Source: Folioceros fuciformis (taxonomy: Eukaryota > Anthocerotophyta > Anthocerotopsida > Anthocerotales). From it: 50,834 bases of DNA. The stretch spans positions 352,001 through 402,834 of the forward strand of contig JBNGIO010006284.1 of the NCBI GenBank assembly GCA_049999805.1. Reading direction: 5' to 3'. The notes beneath the pieces are model-generated. The model ran no database searches. It was not told where the DNA came from and saw nothing but the letters and a program-made list of their open reading frames with translations. Position 1 is the first letter of the stretch; each line of letters starts with the position of its first letter. A program made the translations under genes and the position numbers. Below are positions 12,901 to 22,664 of the stretch, piece by piece.

Positions 12901-14658
12901 TGTGCTGGTGCAGCAGATCTGGCATCGGGCAGGCAAGTCCATGCGGATGTTGTCAACAGTGGAATGAAGCTCAATCTGTTCGTCGGAAGCTGCCTTGTGG
13001 ATATGTATTCGAAATGTGGGAGATTATCTGACGCACGCAAGGTGTTCGACAGTCTGGCCACAAAAGATGTAGTGACGTGGAATGCGATGCTTGCAGCATA
13101 TGTACGGGATGGTCTTGGGCAAGACGTCTTAACTCTTTACGCAGGGATGCAACAGGAAGGCATCGCACGTGCTACTCATGCCACATTTGTTTGCCTCCTG
13201 AAAGCGTGTGGCAGTATTGGTGCCCTGGATCATGGCAGGCAGATTCATCGTCAGCTTCAGGAAAGGCGGCTAGATGATGACCCTGTTGTGGGCAGTGCTC
13301 TTGTTGACATGTACGCCAAGTGCGGGAGCTTGGATGATGCACGTGCAGTGTTTGACAAATTGGCTGGAAAAGATGTGGTTACATGGAACACGATACTTGC
13401 AGGCTATGTTCAGCATGGCTTTGGGCATGACGCGTTGTCCCTGTACACAGATATGCAACAGGAGGGCATGACTCCAGCTGATGATGTGACAACTCTCTGC
13501 GTACTCAAAGCATGCGCCATGGTTGGTGCGTTGGATCAAGGCAAGCAGCTTCACGCCCAGGTTCGAGAAATGGGACTAGAAGCTGATGTGGTCATTGGAA
13601 TGTGCCTTGTTGACATGTATGCGAAATGTGGGAGTTTAGAGGATGCACGCAAGATATTTGACAGTCTGGCGACAAGAGATGTGGTCACCTGGACTGCAAT
13701 GCTTGCAGGATATGCTCAGCATGGACTTGGGCGGGAAGCCCTCACGCTCTATGAGAGTATGCATGCGGAGGGTACCACGAACGCCAACCATGTCACCTTT
13801 GTCTGCCTCCTGAAAGCATGTACCAGCATCGGTTCATTGGAGCAGGGAAAGCAGCTCCATGCCAGGATCCAGGAGGAACGACTCGCCAAGGATGCAATTA
13901 TCGGCAGCTGCCTTCTTGATATGTACTCAAAGTGTGGGAGCTTAAGCGACGCTTGCACAGTATTCAACAACCTGGCCACAAGAGATGTGGTTACCTGGAA
14001 TGCCATGCTGGCAGCATATGCTCATCACGGGCTTGGTGATGAGGCCCTGCGATGCTACGAACAAATGCAGCTTGCAGGCACCCGTCCAACCGGAGCCACA
14101 TTTCTTTCCCTCCTTTCTGCATGCAGTCACGCTGGCCTAGTGGACCAAGGTGTCGAGCACTTCGAATCCATGAGCAGAGACCATGCCATCAGTCCAGACA
14201 TCGAGCACTACGTGAGTTTGATGGATCTCTATGGGCGTTCTGGAGACTTCTCAAAGGTAAAAGACATTCTGTCAACAATGCCAATGCAGCCTGATCTGGC
14301 CACGTGGTTGTGTGTGATGGCTGCCTGTCGGAAGCATGGCAATGTTGAGCTGGGAGAACGGGCCTTCTGGCATGCAGTGCATCTGCAGCCTAAGCATGCA
14401 TCGGCATACATACTGATGTCGCACATCTATTCTGGGGCTGGCCTGTTCGACAAAGCGAAGTATGTCGACATCGCAAGAAGAAGAGAAGGTGCCTGGAAGG
14501 AGCCTGGCCAGAGCCGGATCGAGTATAATCGAGAGACGCACAATTTTGTGGCGGGAGATTGCAACCACCCTGAGCTCGAGGTATTACATGAATTGTTACA
14601 CGATTTAAGTTTTCGGCTGAAAGAAGCCGGGTTCAATTTACAAGAATGTCAGACTTGA
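9988..14658 (+). CDS. Giant PLS-class PPR protein: two full PPR-E arrays fused in one reading frame
   Basis: This is an uninterrupted frame of 1556 residues. PLS-class PPR proteins bind organelle RNA, usually for C/U editing. The first half (to about base 12230) has an S motif, four P-L-S triplets, P2-L2-S2 motifs and E-type motifs ending near WKEPGLTWITLDQQSHTF. A linker of about 90 residues (12230-12480) follows. The second half (about 12480-14650) repeats the same order and ends near WKEPGQSRIEYNRETHNF. Equivalent positions are 2397 nt apart near the start and 2406 nt apart near the end, so both arrays have the same number of motifs. Typical repeats read LVDMYAKCGSLDDARAVFD and WNAMLAGYVQHG. 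Neither half has a DYW deaminase domain, so editing would need a partner. There is an ATG in the linker at about 12400, and separate transcripts cannot be excluded. The start at 9988 is the first in-frame ATG. Confidence 0.85.
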   Translation: MELSRRAGTKAMPFCLRQIGRRNAQQQASREDPWMRGCAEEPVSEAVETLQLLVHQGLYVPTFVLYRFLRTCMLEKDIAVGSFLHSLVVASGYEGDKLLANHTIRMFTSHGRLQEALQVFRRFNSPNTFLWSSIISANVQCGQPVLAVEMYWRMRQSSVMPDNHVFVAVLNACASTADVTSGRQVHADVLTSPVKPDVFVGSSLVDMYAKCGSLDDARVVFDNLATKNEVTWSAMLAGYSQHGQGTEVLNLYASMQNEGITPADHITFVYLLKACASTGALLQGKQLHAEIRVRGLGADAVVSSCLIDMYAKCGSMKDARWVFDNLAVKNGVTWNAMLAGYAQYGHGEEALTLFEDMPDTETDHVTFLCLFKACASIGAIDRGKQLHARAQAKGLAADKVVGSCLVDMYAKCGSLDEARRVFDSLGTKDVVSWNAMLTGYVQQGAGHEALNLYAIMQQEGFIIANQRTFPCLITACGSIGALDQGHQLHAQIREKGLETDLIISSCLIDMYSKCGVLSDACRVFDVLSTKDVVTWNVMLAAYGHHGLGEEALQCYAKMLLEGVSPDEVTFLSLLCACSHSGLVDQGFGYFESMSKVYGLTPSIEHYVSMIDICGRAGHLTRVQELLQKMPMQPDLSTWLSVLGACRKHGNVVLGKRAFDCAIHVEPKNPSAYMLMSHIYADAGMMDCAKKLWSLRVTECAWKEPGLTWITLDQQSHTFTAGSQGDSKHEEVYDMLQQITIRLKARYPSGLTSIPRRHYCTRRENWLAEKEGSVSRRSEKHAEQAQIRLIAGNTSSQGCHNLANPMSKKDSRPVYGHASDMFEATPLASSDFCWSKLCEQGQLSQAVHLLDQLLDQRSCVSISTIYEILKSCISKKDLVAGSIVHALVLISGYGSNVFLSNHIIRMYASHGRLEEALQVFASLDSRNAYSWSSIISAHVEHGQHMQAVNLYWQMRQSPVMPDQHTFVAALKACAGAADLASGRQVHADVVNSGMKLNLFVGSCLVDMYSKCGRLSDARKVFDSLATKDVVTWNAMLAAYVRDGLGQDVLTLYAGMQQEGIARATHATFVCLLKACGSIGALDHGRQIHRQLQERRLDDDPVVGSALVDMYAKCGSLDDARAVFDKLAGKDVVTWNTILAGYVQHGFGHDALSLYTDMQQEGMTPADDVTTLCVLKACAMVGALDQGKQLHAQVREMGLEADVVIGMCLVDMYAKCGSLEDARKIFDSLATRDVVTWTAMLAGYAQHGLGREALTLYESMHAEGTTNANHVTFVCLLKACTSIGSLEQGKQLHARIQEERLAKDAIIGSCLLDMYSKCGSLSDACTVFNNLATRDVVTWNAMLAAYAHHGLGDEALRCYEQMQLAGTRPTGATFLSLLSACSHAGLVDQGVEHFESMSRDHAISPDIEHYVSLMDLYGRSGDFSKVKDILSTMPMQPDLATWLCVMAACRKHGNVELGERAFWHAVHLQPKHASAYILMSHIYSGAGLFDKAKYVDIARRREGAWKEPGQSRIEYNRETHNFVAGDCNHPELEVLHELLHDLSFRLKEAGFNLQECQT

Positions 14659-14754
14659 AAGGGTCAAGGGTTAAAACGGGATACGTAATTTTCTTGAACG
14701 TTACATGGTTCCGTTCCGGTATATGTACACCACCTCAAGTTATTCGGGTGACTC

Positions 14755-15747
14755 TTAACGTATGATTTGTCCCGGCCCCTTGTTCCGAGGAAGGGGCTTT
14801 ATGGTTACAGATCTCTTGACAACGGAGGCACGAGGTGCCAGATGAGACTTGGACGAAGGCTTGAATTTTCCGCCTATCGAGTCATGTAGGCCAGCTTGAT
14901 TGATGCGTCGCCTCTTCGCATGCAGTTCCATCTCCGTATCTACCGGCGGCACACCAGAAAGATTTTGTCTGCCAGTAGCACAAGTCTCCGAGAATATAGA
15001 GGACGCAAGAATTGCTGCCCGCTTGTTCCTCCGATTGGATTCAAACTTGCTAGAGAAATTCACCCTCGCAGCTACCTGCGCATCTTCCTGTGAGTGAGGA
15101 AGCAACCGAATCCCCAAACCCTTGCTTCTGGCCTCTGCTTCCTCACTTGCCACACGCTTCTTCTGCTCCCTTAACTTAGCACGAAGAACCTTGTTCTTTG
15201 AGTAGTAGTCAGCATTTCTTGCTTCCGAGCACCGCTGCAGACGTATCAGCTCAGGTTCTGCCTGCTTGCCATTAGCGAGATCCTCTCCCAAATGTTCCAA
15301 CCTTGAGAATGGATCAGCCAAATCAGCCTTACTTTCGTCGCTTGGAAGCACGAGTGTTTCTGCATCTCTCGCGTCGTACACCTCAGTCTTCCGCTCAGCT
15401 CCAGCCACGATAACATATTCGCAGTTCTTCGGGTCGGTGTGAATCTCAATCTTATGCCTGCAACAGGCAGTCTTCATCGTGAAGCTCCATATCTTGGTGC
15501 TGTAATAGCTCCCGACCTGCTTCTTTTCAGCGTTGAAGCGCACCCCCTTGGCTATCATGGCATTGCATCCTCCACACCATATGTTGAAGGGCATTTCGAA
15601 CCGGATAACTAGAATCCCTCGATCGATCTTCTTGGCCCGCTCCCGCAGTGCATGTTGGCCATGAAACTTGTTCAAGCCACCTTGATCCGGAGTCCATTCG
15701 GGTGGGTAGTAGAAATTATCAGCACGGGCTGCTGCTAGCGTCGACAT
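14755..15747 (-). CDS. CCDC130: YJU2B/CCDC130-type splicing factor (CWC16/DUF572 family)
   Basis: The product is a complete 330-residue, single-exon protein of the Yju2/Cwc16 family, which joins the spliceosome around the catalytic steps. Evidence is the N-terminal FYYPPEWTPDQGGLNKFHG, then FEMPFNIWCGGC with Cys58/Cys61, and a second Cys group at Cys95/96 and Cys109 (ACCRHKIEIHTDPKNCEYVI) that together form the expected zinc site. The motif KNCEYVIVAGAERK and a charged helical segment follow. The basic C-terminal tail (KRRRI, KPSSKSH, KPLPRNK) suits a nuclear protein. The start is a clear ATG with an upstream TATA-like site. The gene converges on the double PPR gene, with 96 bp between stop codons. 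Confidence 0.93.
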   Translation of the reverse strand: MSTLAAARADNFYYPPEWTPDQGGLNKFHGQHALRERAKKIDRGILVIRFEMPFNIWCGGCNAMIAKGVRFNAEKKQVGSYYSTKIWSFTMKTACCRHKIEIHTDPKNCEYVIVAGAERKTEVYDARDAETLVLPSDESKADLADPFSRLEHLGEDLANGKQAEPELIRLQRCSEARNADYYSKNKVLRAKLREQKKRVASEEAEARSKGLGIRLLPHSQEDAQVAARVNFSSKFESNRRNKRAAILASSIFSETCATGRQNLSGVPPVDTEMELHAKRRRINQAGLHDSIGGKFKPSSKSHLAPRASVVKRSVTIKPLPRNKGPGQIIR

Positions 15748-15860
15748 GATTCCTGACGTTCACCCTTCCGAGTTCTTTCAAAGAACCAACCCAACGAAGA
15801 AATAAAGTCAAATTTTACGCAAGCTTGTGCCTGTTTTCTTAAATCACGTCTACTTGCACA

Positions 15861-15870
15861 CACATATATA
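15861..15870 (-). promoter_or_regulatory. TATA-like element upstream of the YJU2B/CCDC130 gene
   Basis: On the minus strand this reads TATATATGTG, about 115 bp before the ATG at 15747. Position and sequence suit a TATA box, but it sits in an AT-rich stretch, so chance is possible. Confidence 0.35.
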
Positions 15871-16012
15871 GCAGAACAGGGGCTATAGAGATTCTTTTCC
15901 TTCCCCTTTTCTTACTTTCTTTCTCTCTCTTTCTTAGTCGACCAAGGAACTAGCCGATTGGAGACAATTCGATATGCACGTTCCTTTGGACACCAATGGC
16001 TGTAGATATGCA

Positions 16013-16142
16013 GACAAGACAACCTAGCAATGTCAAGACCGCCCAATTTAAATAGGTCTGTTAGTCCTTGGCCTTTGGACAAGACAACCTAGCAATGTCA
16101 AGACCACCCAATTTAAATAGGTCTGTTAGTCCTTGGCCTTTG
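16013..16142. repeat. 65-bp tandem direct duplication
   Basis: Two adjacent copies start at 16013 and 16078, each beginning GACAAGACAACCTAGCAATG and ending TTAGTCCTTGGCCTTTG. I see one mismatch (G versus A in the CCGCCC/CCACCC part), so the duplication appears recent. Confidence 0.9.
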
Positions 16143-16200
16143 GTGAATGTATCACCCAAGTTTCCTTTGTCTTTGGGATTTATGTGCACTAACGAATTCC

Positions 16201-16275
16201 CCTAGGTTGAGCCTACCATGACTTACCATTGCCTAGTGGCCGAGAGGCGAACCAATTTGGGGTAGGCTTAACCTA
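16201..16275. repeat. Imperfect inverted repeat (foldback)
   Basis: The left arm TAGGTTGAGCCTACC (about 16203-16217) pairs with the right arm GGTAGGCTTAACCTA (16261-16275) with one mismatch, around a 43-nt loop. It could be part of a small foldback element; no target-site duplication was identified. Confidence 0.7.
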
Positions 16276-16412
16276 AATCAAATTAGTCTCACTAGAATGT
16301 TAGGCACATTATGTCGAATTATATATGATGCCTAGATCCACTTGTCATTTATTTGCAATGTTATTTTCTTGCTTGTCATTGTGACCCATAGTTGTTTACA
16401 TATGAGTAAAAT

Positions 16413-16468
16413 CCTAGATTTAGGGTTTAGGGTAAACGACTAAACCTAAACCCTAAAACCCTAGATTT
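16413..16468. repeat. Interstitial plant telomere-type motifs in inverted orientation
   Basis: The left arm has TTTAGGGTTTAGGG and the right arm, about 10 nt later, has CCTAAACCCTAAAACCCTAG. Each arm holds about two plant telomere units, in opposite directions, so the site can fold back. Possible origins are a repair scar, a foldback element, or paired telo-box regulatory motifs. Confidence 0.75.
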
Positions 16469-16799
16469 GTAAAATCTGCAATGTTGAGGTGAGACTTGAC
16501 CAAAGATGTGTGGAGGTTATTAATTTTCTATTTTAAAAAAAATGGAAAGTCTCATCTACTTCAAAGATTGAAGGAACGACCAAGGACCTAAACCCTAGCA
16601 CCTTCAAACATCAGTCTAACAATTATCCATTCTCCTAAAATCATTCTCAAAAATCAAAACATTAAATCAAAATACCATGATATGAAATAATAAAAAGCCT
16701 AATATAACTCTAAAACCACTACTCTAGCTCTTGATTATTTCTGCTCCCAAAATGTCATGAATAACAAAAGCGTAACAACCTCCATCGTAACAACTAGCT

Positions 16800-17765
16800 C
16801 TTGGATTTGTTCCCCACATATTGAGGGATGCGCGGGTCCCGGGAATGTGGGAACACGTGCGCAGCCCATCTCTGATCTCCTGAACTGCGATGGTCAGGTT
16901 ATTGTTCGCAGATGTCGATAAATGGATGCAGCTCTGCCGCTGAACTTGATCATTGATGCAGCACAGATGTAGCTCCAGAATAAACAACCTCACCTGAAGG
17001 GTTGCAGGTTGGAGGTGGCCTACAGTGCATCTCGAGATGTGCAAACCCCCTCCTTGCAGCCGACGCGTTCCGATATCTCAATGTTCATGATGGACGCTGG
17101 ATTTGATGAAGACGTGATAACGTTGAGGAAGTAGCCTAGATGCCCAGTCGATGATACTCGAGTCCCACACGGTACAAGGAGCAGGCAGGCCAACGAGACA
17201 AAGCTGGCAACATGTAACTCTTCCAGCGCTCTCCATGTTGAACCCTCTGAAACCATTTCAAGTCCAATCCTTCTTGGCTAGCTGGGCACTCACCCTGTCA
17301 GCCAAGCCACCAGATTTTAGCGCGTCCATGAGTAGCTCTCTAGCTCATCGGCGAGTTCAACCTGATTCGGGCTCGTTTTCAATAGAATTCACTCACGATG
17401 CAAGGTATCTCAACCGGACAGGCATTACAGGTCTCCCGATAACGACGGGACTGTGTAGCTTGGTCTCGTTTTATGCTCTTGTTGTCTGCAGGGTTCGGAG
17501 GCTAACCGGGGCCCGAATGTATCTTTGGTTTGAGTAGAAGCGGTCTTGATGACTTGATGAGGATGGCAGAATTGGCAAGAGGAGCTCGAACTTATGATGT
17601 CGGTGGGACCAACCATCTCCGGACCTAGATGTTCATGTTGTGATTTTTCCTTCTTGCCCTGTTTCTCTCGAAGAGAATGAGGAGAGCTGGAGGCGTGAGC
17701 GTCCACACGGTTGGCTGGGTGGTTCAAGGCAGAGCTAGGCCACGTATCCCGTTTCAGGAATGTTG
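16800..17765. repeat. Segmental duplication, copy A (upstream of the DYW-like PPR gene)
   Basis: About 1 kb here is similar, in the same order, to 22665-23370. Anchor pairs are GATGATACTCGAGTCCC with GATGATACTTGTTTCGT, GCATCTCGAGATGTGCAAAC with GCATCTCGATATGTGCAAAC, and TCCACACGGTTGGCTGG with TCCACATGGTTGGCTGG. Copy A keeps more CpG sites. It contains no clear gene; it probably belonged to the 5' region of the PPR gene that begins at 18056. Confidence 0.75.
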
Positions 17766-18055
17766 CAGGCAGATGTCATCAGTGGCGGGCGTGGCGGAGC
17801 AGCGGAGATCGACAGTCAGCAGCTTTGGTTGGTATTGTAGCCGATGTTGAACGAATGGAACTCCGTTGCATGGATGAATTCTTATCTGGGCTGGCTTCCA
17901 GGTGAGGGGATCGCAGAGCAGGTCTGGTTGGGGAGGCCTGTGGTGGACTCTCCGAAGTGGTGGGTCGGGAGGGAGGTAAGCATTGTGGTTTTCTTGGATG
18001 CGTAGCTTGCTGTTTGTAGAGCAGGCCCATGTTGGTTGGGGCAGGCATTTGAATT

Positions 18056-20733
18056 ATGGCAGCATTGCAGAACAACTTCCATAATCCGGACTTCGTGCAC
18101 AGCACGTCAGGGGGGAAGTTGTGGGTTAATGGACGCGGTTCGAAAGACAGCGCTGTGAGGCCTGTAGTCGAGCACGGAGCTGAGTGTGAGGCTTCTGGCA
18201 GGTTGTGCGCAGTCTTCTTGTCTGCGTTCAGCTGGTTTTGATGAGTTAAATGCGCCTGTTGTGTTCTACACAGAGACTCTTTGTATCTTTCAGGTGTGAG
18301 AATGATTCGGAGGAGACTGAGACATGGGAAAGACTGTGTGAGGAGGGGCAGCCGAGTGAGGCAGTGGCAGCTTTGGAGCATTTGGTGGGAAAGGGGACTC
18401 CGGTTCCTTTGTCCCTTTTTTATCGTGTCCTCAGAGGATGCATATTACAGAAAGATCTGGTTCTTGGCAGGCGTGTACACCACCTTGCTGTTCAGCGTGG
18501 GTATGATTCCAGCCCATTCTTAGCAAACCACTTCATCCGTATGTATGCATCTCATGGGAGTTTGCGGGACGCCAGACAGGTTTTCAGCAAACTAGCTTCT
18601 CCAGATCTTTTCACGTGGGCCTCCATTATTTTGGCTCATGCTGATCACGGACACCCTAAACAGGCTATAAAATTCTATCTACAGATGCGCCAATCGGATG
18701 TGAAACCAGACAGCTATACACTCGTGGCAGTTCTGAAAGCATGTGCTCGGGCAGTGGATCTGGTTTCTGGCAAAGAAGTTCATGCGGACATTTTGGATTG
18801 TGCAATTGAACCGAATGTATTTGTTGGAAACTGCCTTGTCGACATGTATGCGAAATGTGGGAGTCCGGTCCAGGCTCGGAGGGTGTTTGACAACTTGCCC
18901 ATGAAGACTGTGGTGACATGGAATTCAATGATAGCAGGGTATGCTCAGCACGGGCTTGGCCATGAGGCCCTTGAGCTCCATTCAAGGATGCAACGAGATG
19001 GCATCAGTGCTCCCAATCATGTGACTTTTCTGTGCCTGCTGAAGGCATGTGGTAGTGTGGGAGCTTTACATGAGGGGAAGGAGTTGCACTTGCAGATCAG
19101 GGAACGAGGCTTGGACTCGGACGTGGTGGTTGCCAGCAGCCTAGTGGACATGTATGCAAAATGTGGCAGCTTAGGAGATGCCCGAGCTGTGTTTGATAGA
19201 TTGAGCAAGAGAGATGTGGTGGCCTGGACTGCTATGATAGCTGGATATGTCCAGCATGGGTTTGGTCAAGAAGCGCTTGCACTCTACACACGTATGCAAC
19301 ATGAAGGTGTGATGCAAGCCAATCGTGTCACCTTTGCATGCCTCCTCAACGCTTGTGCCAGTGTTGGAGCTTTACGTCAGGGCAAGGAGCTTCACTCACA
19401 GATCCAAGAAAGCAGGCTGGAAGGTGATGTGGTTGTCGGCAGCAGCCTGGTGGACATGTATGCAAAATGTGGGAGCTTAGAGGATGCTCAGAAAGTTTTT
19501 GACAGACTGCCCGCGAAGAATGTGGTGACATGGAATGCCTTAGTTGGGGGCTATGCTCAGCATGGACTTGGGCAGGAAGCCTTGGATGTGTACAAAAGGA
19601 TGGTGCTGGAGGGCGTTGCAGCCGACCGTGTGACGTTTTCGTGCTTGCTGAAAGCATGTGCGAGCATAGGAGCTGTGGATCAGGGGAAGCAACTCCACTC
19701 ACACATCCAGGAAAGACGACTTGAATCAGAGGATGTGCTGGCCAGCTGTCTGGTAGACATGTATGCCAAATTCGGGAGCTTGAATGATGCTCGGGAGCTG
19801 TTTGACAGATTACCCAGCAAAGATGCGGTGACATGGAATGCGCTTTTGAATGGCTATGCCCAGCACAACAATGTGCAATTGGCGATGCAGTGCTTCGAAG
19901 AGATGCGGCATCATGGTGTCCACCCCAACAGCTCCACATTTGTGGGTCTACTTGTGGCATGTAGCCATGCTGGCCTGGTGGACGAGGGTAAACAGTATTT
20001 TGCTGCAATGAAGGATGCCCATGGCATCGAGCCGTCGGTGTACCACCACAACTGCATGGTTGATCTCCTTGGACGGTCAGGCCGGCTGGATGAAGCAGAA
20101 AAGCTCTTGCAGACCATGCCACACAACACCGACATCGTAGGCTGGATCTCTCTCCTGAGCGCTTGCAAAAGCCATGGTGACGATACCCGGGCATGGAGAT
20201 GCTTCCACTCTATCACTGCCCTGGAACCTCAAAACTCAGCTGCCTATGCTCTGCTGGCGAGCATATATGCCTCAAGAGGCCGATGGGGAGAGGTAGAAGC
20301 CATCGAGAGCCTGAGAAAAGCTGCGGGTGCTTGCAAGAAGCCTGCGAGGGCCTGGATCGAGGTAAACAACAGGGTTTCTGCATTCATGGTCGGGGAAGAA
20401 AGAAATGACACGTCCTGCAAGCTGAACAGTGTGAACCACCAGTTCCTAGACCCAAGACCTCATGTTCACGTCCAACACTCCAAGCCGGTGACTGAAGCAG
20501 AAAAGGAAGACGCCCTATGTGGCCACGCTGAGAAACTGGCCTTAGCATATGGCCTTCTCAACACCCCAGACGGCACCACTTTACTGGTCACCAAGAACCT
20601 TCGTATGTGCGATGACTGCCACAACGGCACCAAGATGATGTCGAGGACGGAGAAGCGTGAAATCATCGTGAGAGACGCCCACCGAGTCCACCGCTTCCTC
20701 GACGGCTGCTGTTCTTGCGGTGACCAGAATTGA
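18056..20733 (+). CDS. PLS-class PPR protein with a DYW-like C-terminal domain
   Basis: The protein is related to both halves of the double PPR gene. I propose exon 1 at 18056-18201 and exon 2 at 18294-20733, joined by a 92-nt GT-AG intron in matching phase. Alternatively translation starts at the ATG at 18250, giving 827 residues. The array has S and repeated P-L-S motifs (for example LVDMYAKCGSLGDARAVFD, MIAGYVQHGFGQEALALY), then P2-L2-S2 and E motifs with WIEVNNRVSAFM. A DYW deaminase-like domain follows: HAEK supplies the zinc His and catalytic Glu, CDDC the zinc cysteines, and REIIVRDAHRVHRF and CSCGD are present. The last three residues are DQN instead of DYW, and the stretch between the PG box and HAEK is unusual. 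The likely role is RNA editing in plastids or mitochondria, though the altered end could affect activity. Confidence 0.87.
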
Positions 20734-22664
20734 GACTCTCTCGGTGACAGGCTGTAATTCAGGGTCCGATCTGAAGTTTTCCGTCCCTCAAGCCTCATAC
20801 AATATGGGCTGTGAGTCAAAGGTGACACAGCATATCTACGGACTGACTTCGGGTCCGACAGGGCATTAGGGAGCAGCATACATGAAACTAAGTTACCCAC
20901 TTTGGTTTCATTACGGTGAGACGAGTTCTCTCAATTTAATTGTTAACTTTGTTGTCCACGTGCTCACAGCCTTAGTTGTTTTGGTCCCATCCAGGCGTCC
21001 TTCCTCACTGGCATATTTGTACAATACAGCGTAAAGAGCCGAAAGCTTAAATTTAGAGTTCAGCATGCACATTCCATAGTTTCTGAGGAACTTGGTAAAG
21101 GATAAAGGTATCCCACCTAGTGAAACCAAACAACAACTTGTTGTACAAACTTTCAAAGTTCAATGTTGCCAAGTCTAAAATAAATAAATAAATAAAGATC
21201 AATATTGAACTTAACTAACTAACCACTATTATTTTTCTTTGGTATTAATTCAATCTAATTCAAGTTTAAAAATAAAAAAGATTTAATTTGAGGATAAGGA
21301 TTTGCAAGCATTATACATCTCTAATCAAACTTGTTAAAGAATCATTAGAGGGTACACGATTAATAATCATTGAATGACTTACATAAGACTACATAAAAGA
21401 TCAATCCAAGGGTCAAACATTAGAAGTCATGCAATGGCTGAGATGAGCCTACTCTAAAGATGAGTTTGATTGCCAAGGATTAGCTATCATCTAATAACCA
21501 AGGTGAAGTTACTAAGGTCAATGGATCAAAAATCATTGATAGCTCAATTACCTAAATTAATATCATTATAATATATGAATACCATATGTAGTAATAGCTT
21601 ATACTATAAGCAATCACTTTACAATACAATTTTCAATAAGAGAAGAAGAAGTCTATCATAGTTCACTAAGTAGTGCATTTGCAACACATCTCTAGCCTAA
21701 GTAAGCACCGGCATACATACTATGTCGCATGCCTATTCTATGGTTTGGACTATTATAAGATGTGAATCATATGGACCTCACAAGAAAAAAAGGAGAGACT
21801 TGAAAGGCTCAAATAAAATAATATTTTTTTAATTTGAATGAAACAACAGTGGGCATTCGACTGTGTCTAAAGTGTGTCTAAGTAACAATAAATTTCCATC
21901 ATGAGACTTAATACTTAGCAACTTGTAGCATGGCGACCCTTAATACTTGCACCAAAGGCATCCTTCATTTTAGCACCTCTTTGAAGGATTGATTTAAGTG
22001 CAGGAAGCTTAATCCGAGGGTTGTTACAAATGTGTGTTCATTTGGTATAAGCCAATTGGAAAAGTAATTCCATTTCCCACTATCAAAGCTCTACTTTCAC
22101 CTTGCTTTCACCATGTTTTGATCTTTGAGAATGAACTGATAAAGCTTTGAGCTATGAGAATAAGCTTATAAAGCTCTAAGCTGTAAGAATGAGCTTATAA
22201 AGCTTTGTGTTATACTACTCCTCCCTCTATTTGTGCATTGATTGCAAGAGAACCCAAACCAAAAGACAACAAAAAGGAACGTCCAGACTAGAAGCAAAGA
22301 AAAGCCAAGAGAAAACTAATCTATAATATCCCGACTTGATCTCCCTAAACAAAGTGGAATGAAACGTGTGAAGCATTTGCCACTCCTGCTTGCTCTTAGT
22401 GGCAGATGCTTTGTCTTGGTTGGCCCATCATGTAGGCAGTCTAGAATACTCTCCCCATTGCACCCATCCAGACCAAAAATTCTACAATCTCTTCACCATA
22501 CTTCACCTAGGGGATAGGTGGAAGCACAATGCTCAAGAGTTTATTCATGAATGTTTTAAGATGAAACAACAGTGGGCATTCGGACATGGCTCATGTCTTG
22601 GTTTTGTTTGGGAGGAAGTCTACAAGTATTAAGTAGTCTACAAGTCTTGGGACTTAATACTTCC
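20734..22664. other. AT-rich intergenic spacer, no gene seen
   Basis: The first 150 bases are probably the 3' UTR of the PPR gene. The rest is AT-rich with no supported coding frame. It has a short (AAAT)n run near 21177-21200 and a 22-nt exact direct repeat at 21838-21859 and 22561-22582 (beginning ATGAAACAACAGTGGGCATT). A small tandem array is listed separately. Confidence 0.5.
22127..22212. repeat. About 29-bp tandem repeat, three imperfect copies
   Basis: Copies begin near 22127, 22156 and 22186. They share GAGAAT followed by GCTTATAAAGCT-like sequence, for example GAATGAGCTTATAAAGCTTT, with several differences between copies. Confidence 0.7.

Larger units (their letters stand above)
15871..16800. 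other. AT-rich intergenic spacer with small repeats
   Basis: No coding sequence is visible. The stretch holds a 65-bp tandem duplication, a long foldback and inverted telomere-type motifs, listed separately, along with A/T-rich unique sequence. Confidence 0.5.

Noticed and set aside
19346-20194. 282-codon minus-strand frame
   Set aside because: Antisense to the DYW-like PPR gene; Cys/His/Ser-rich complement of PPR repeats.
22390-22632. Frame with VADALSWL, resembling the VADALSR end of gypsy RNase H
   Set aside because: Only one short match, the rest is unlike a polyprotein, and no flanking retroelement sequence was seen.
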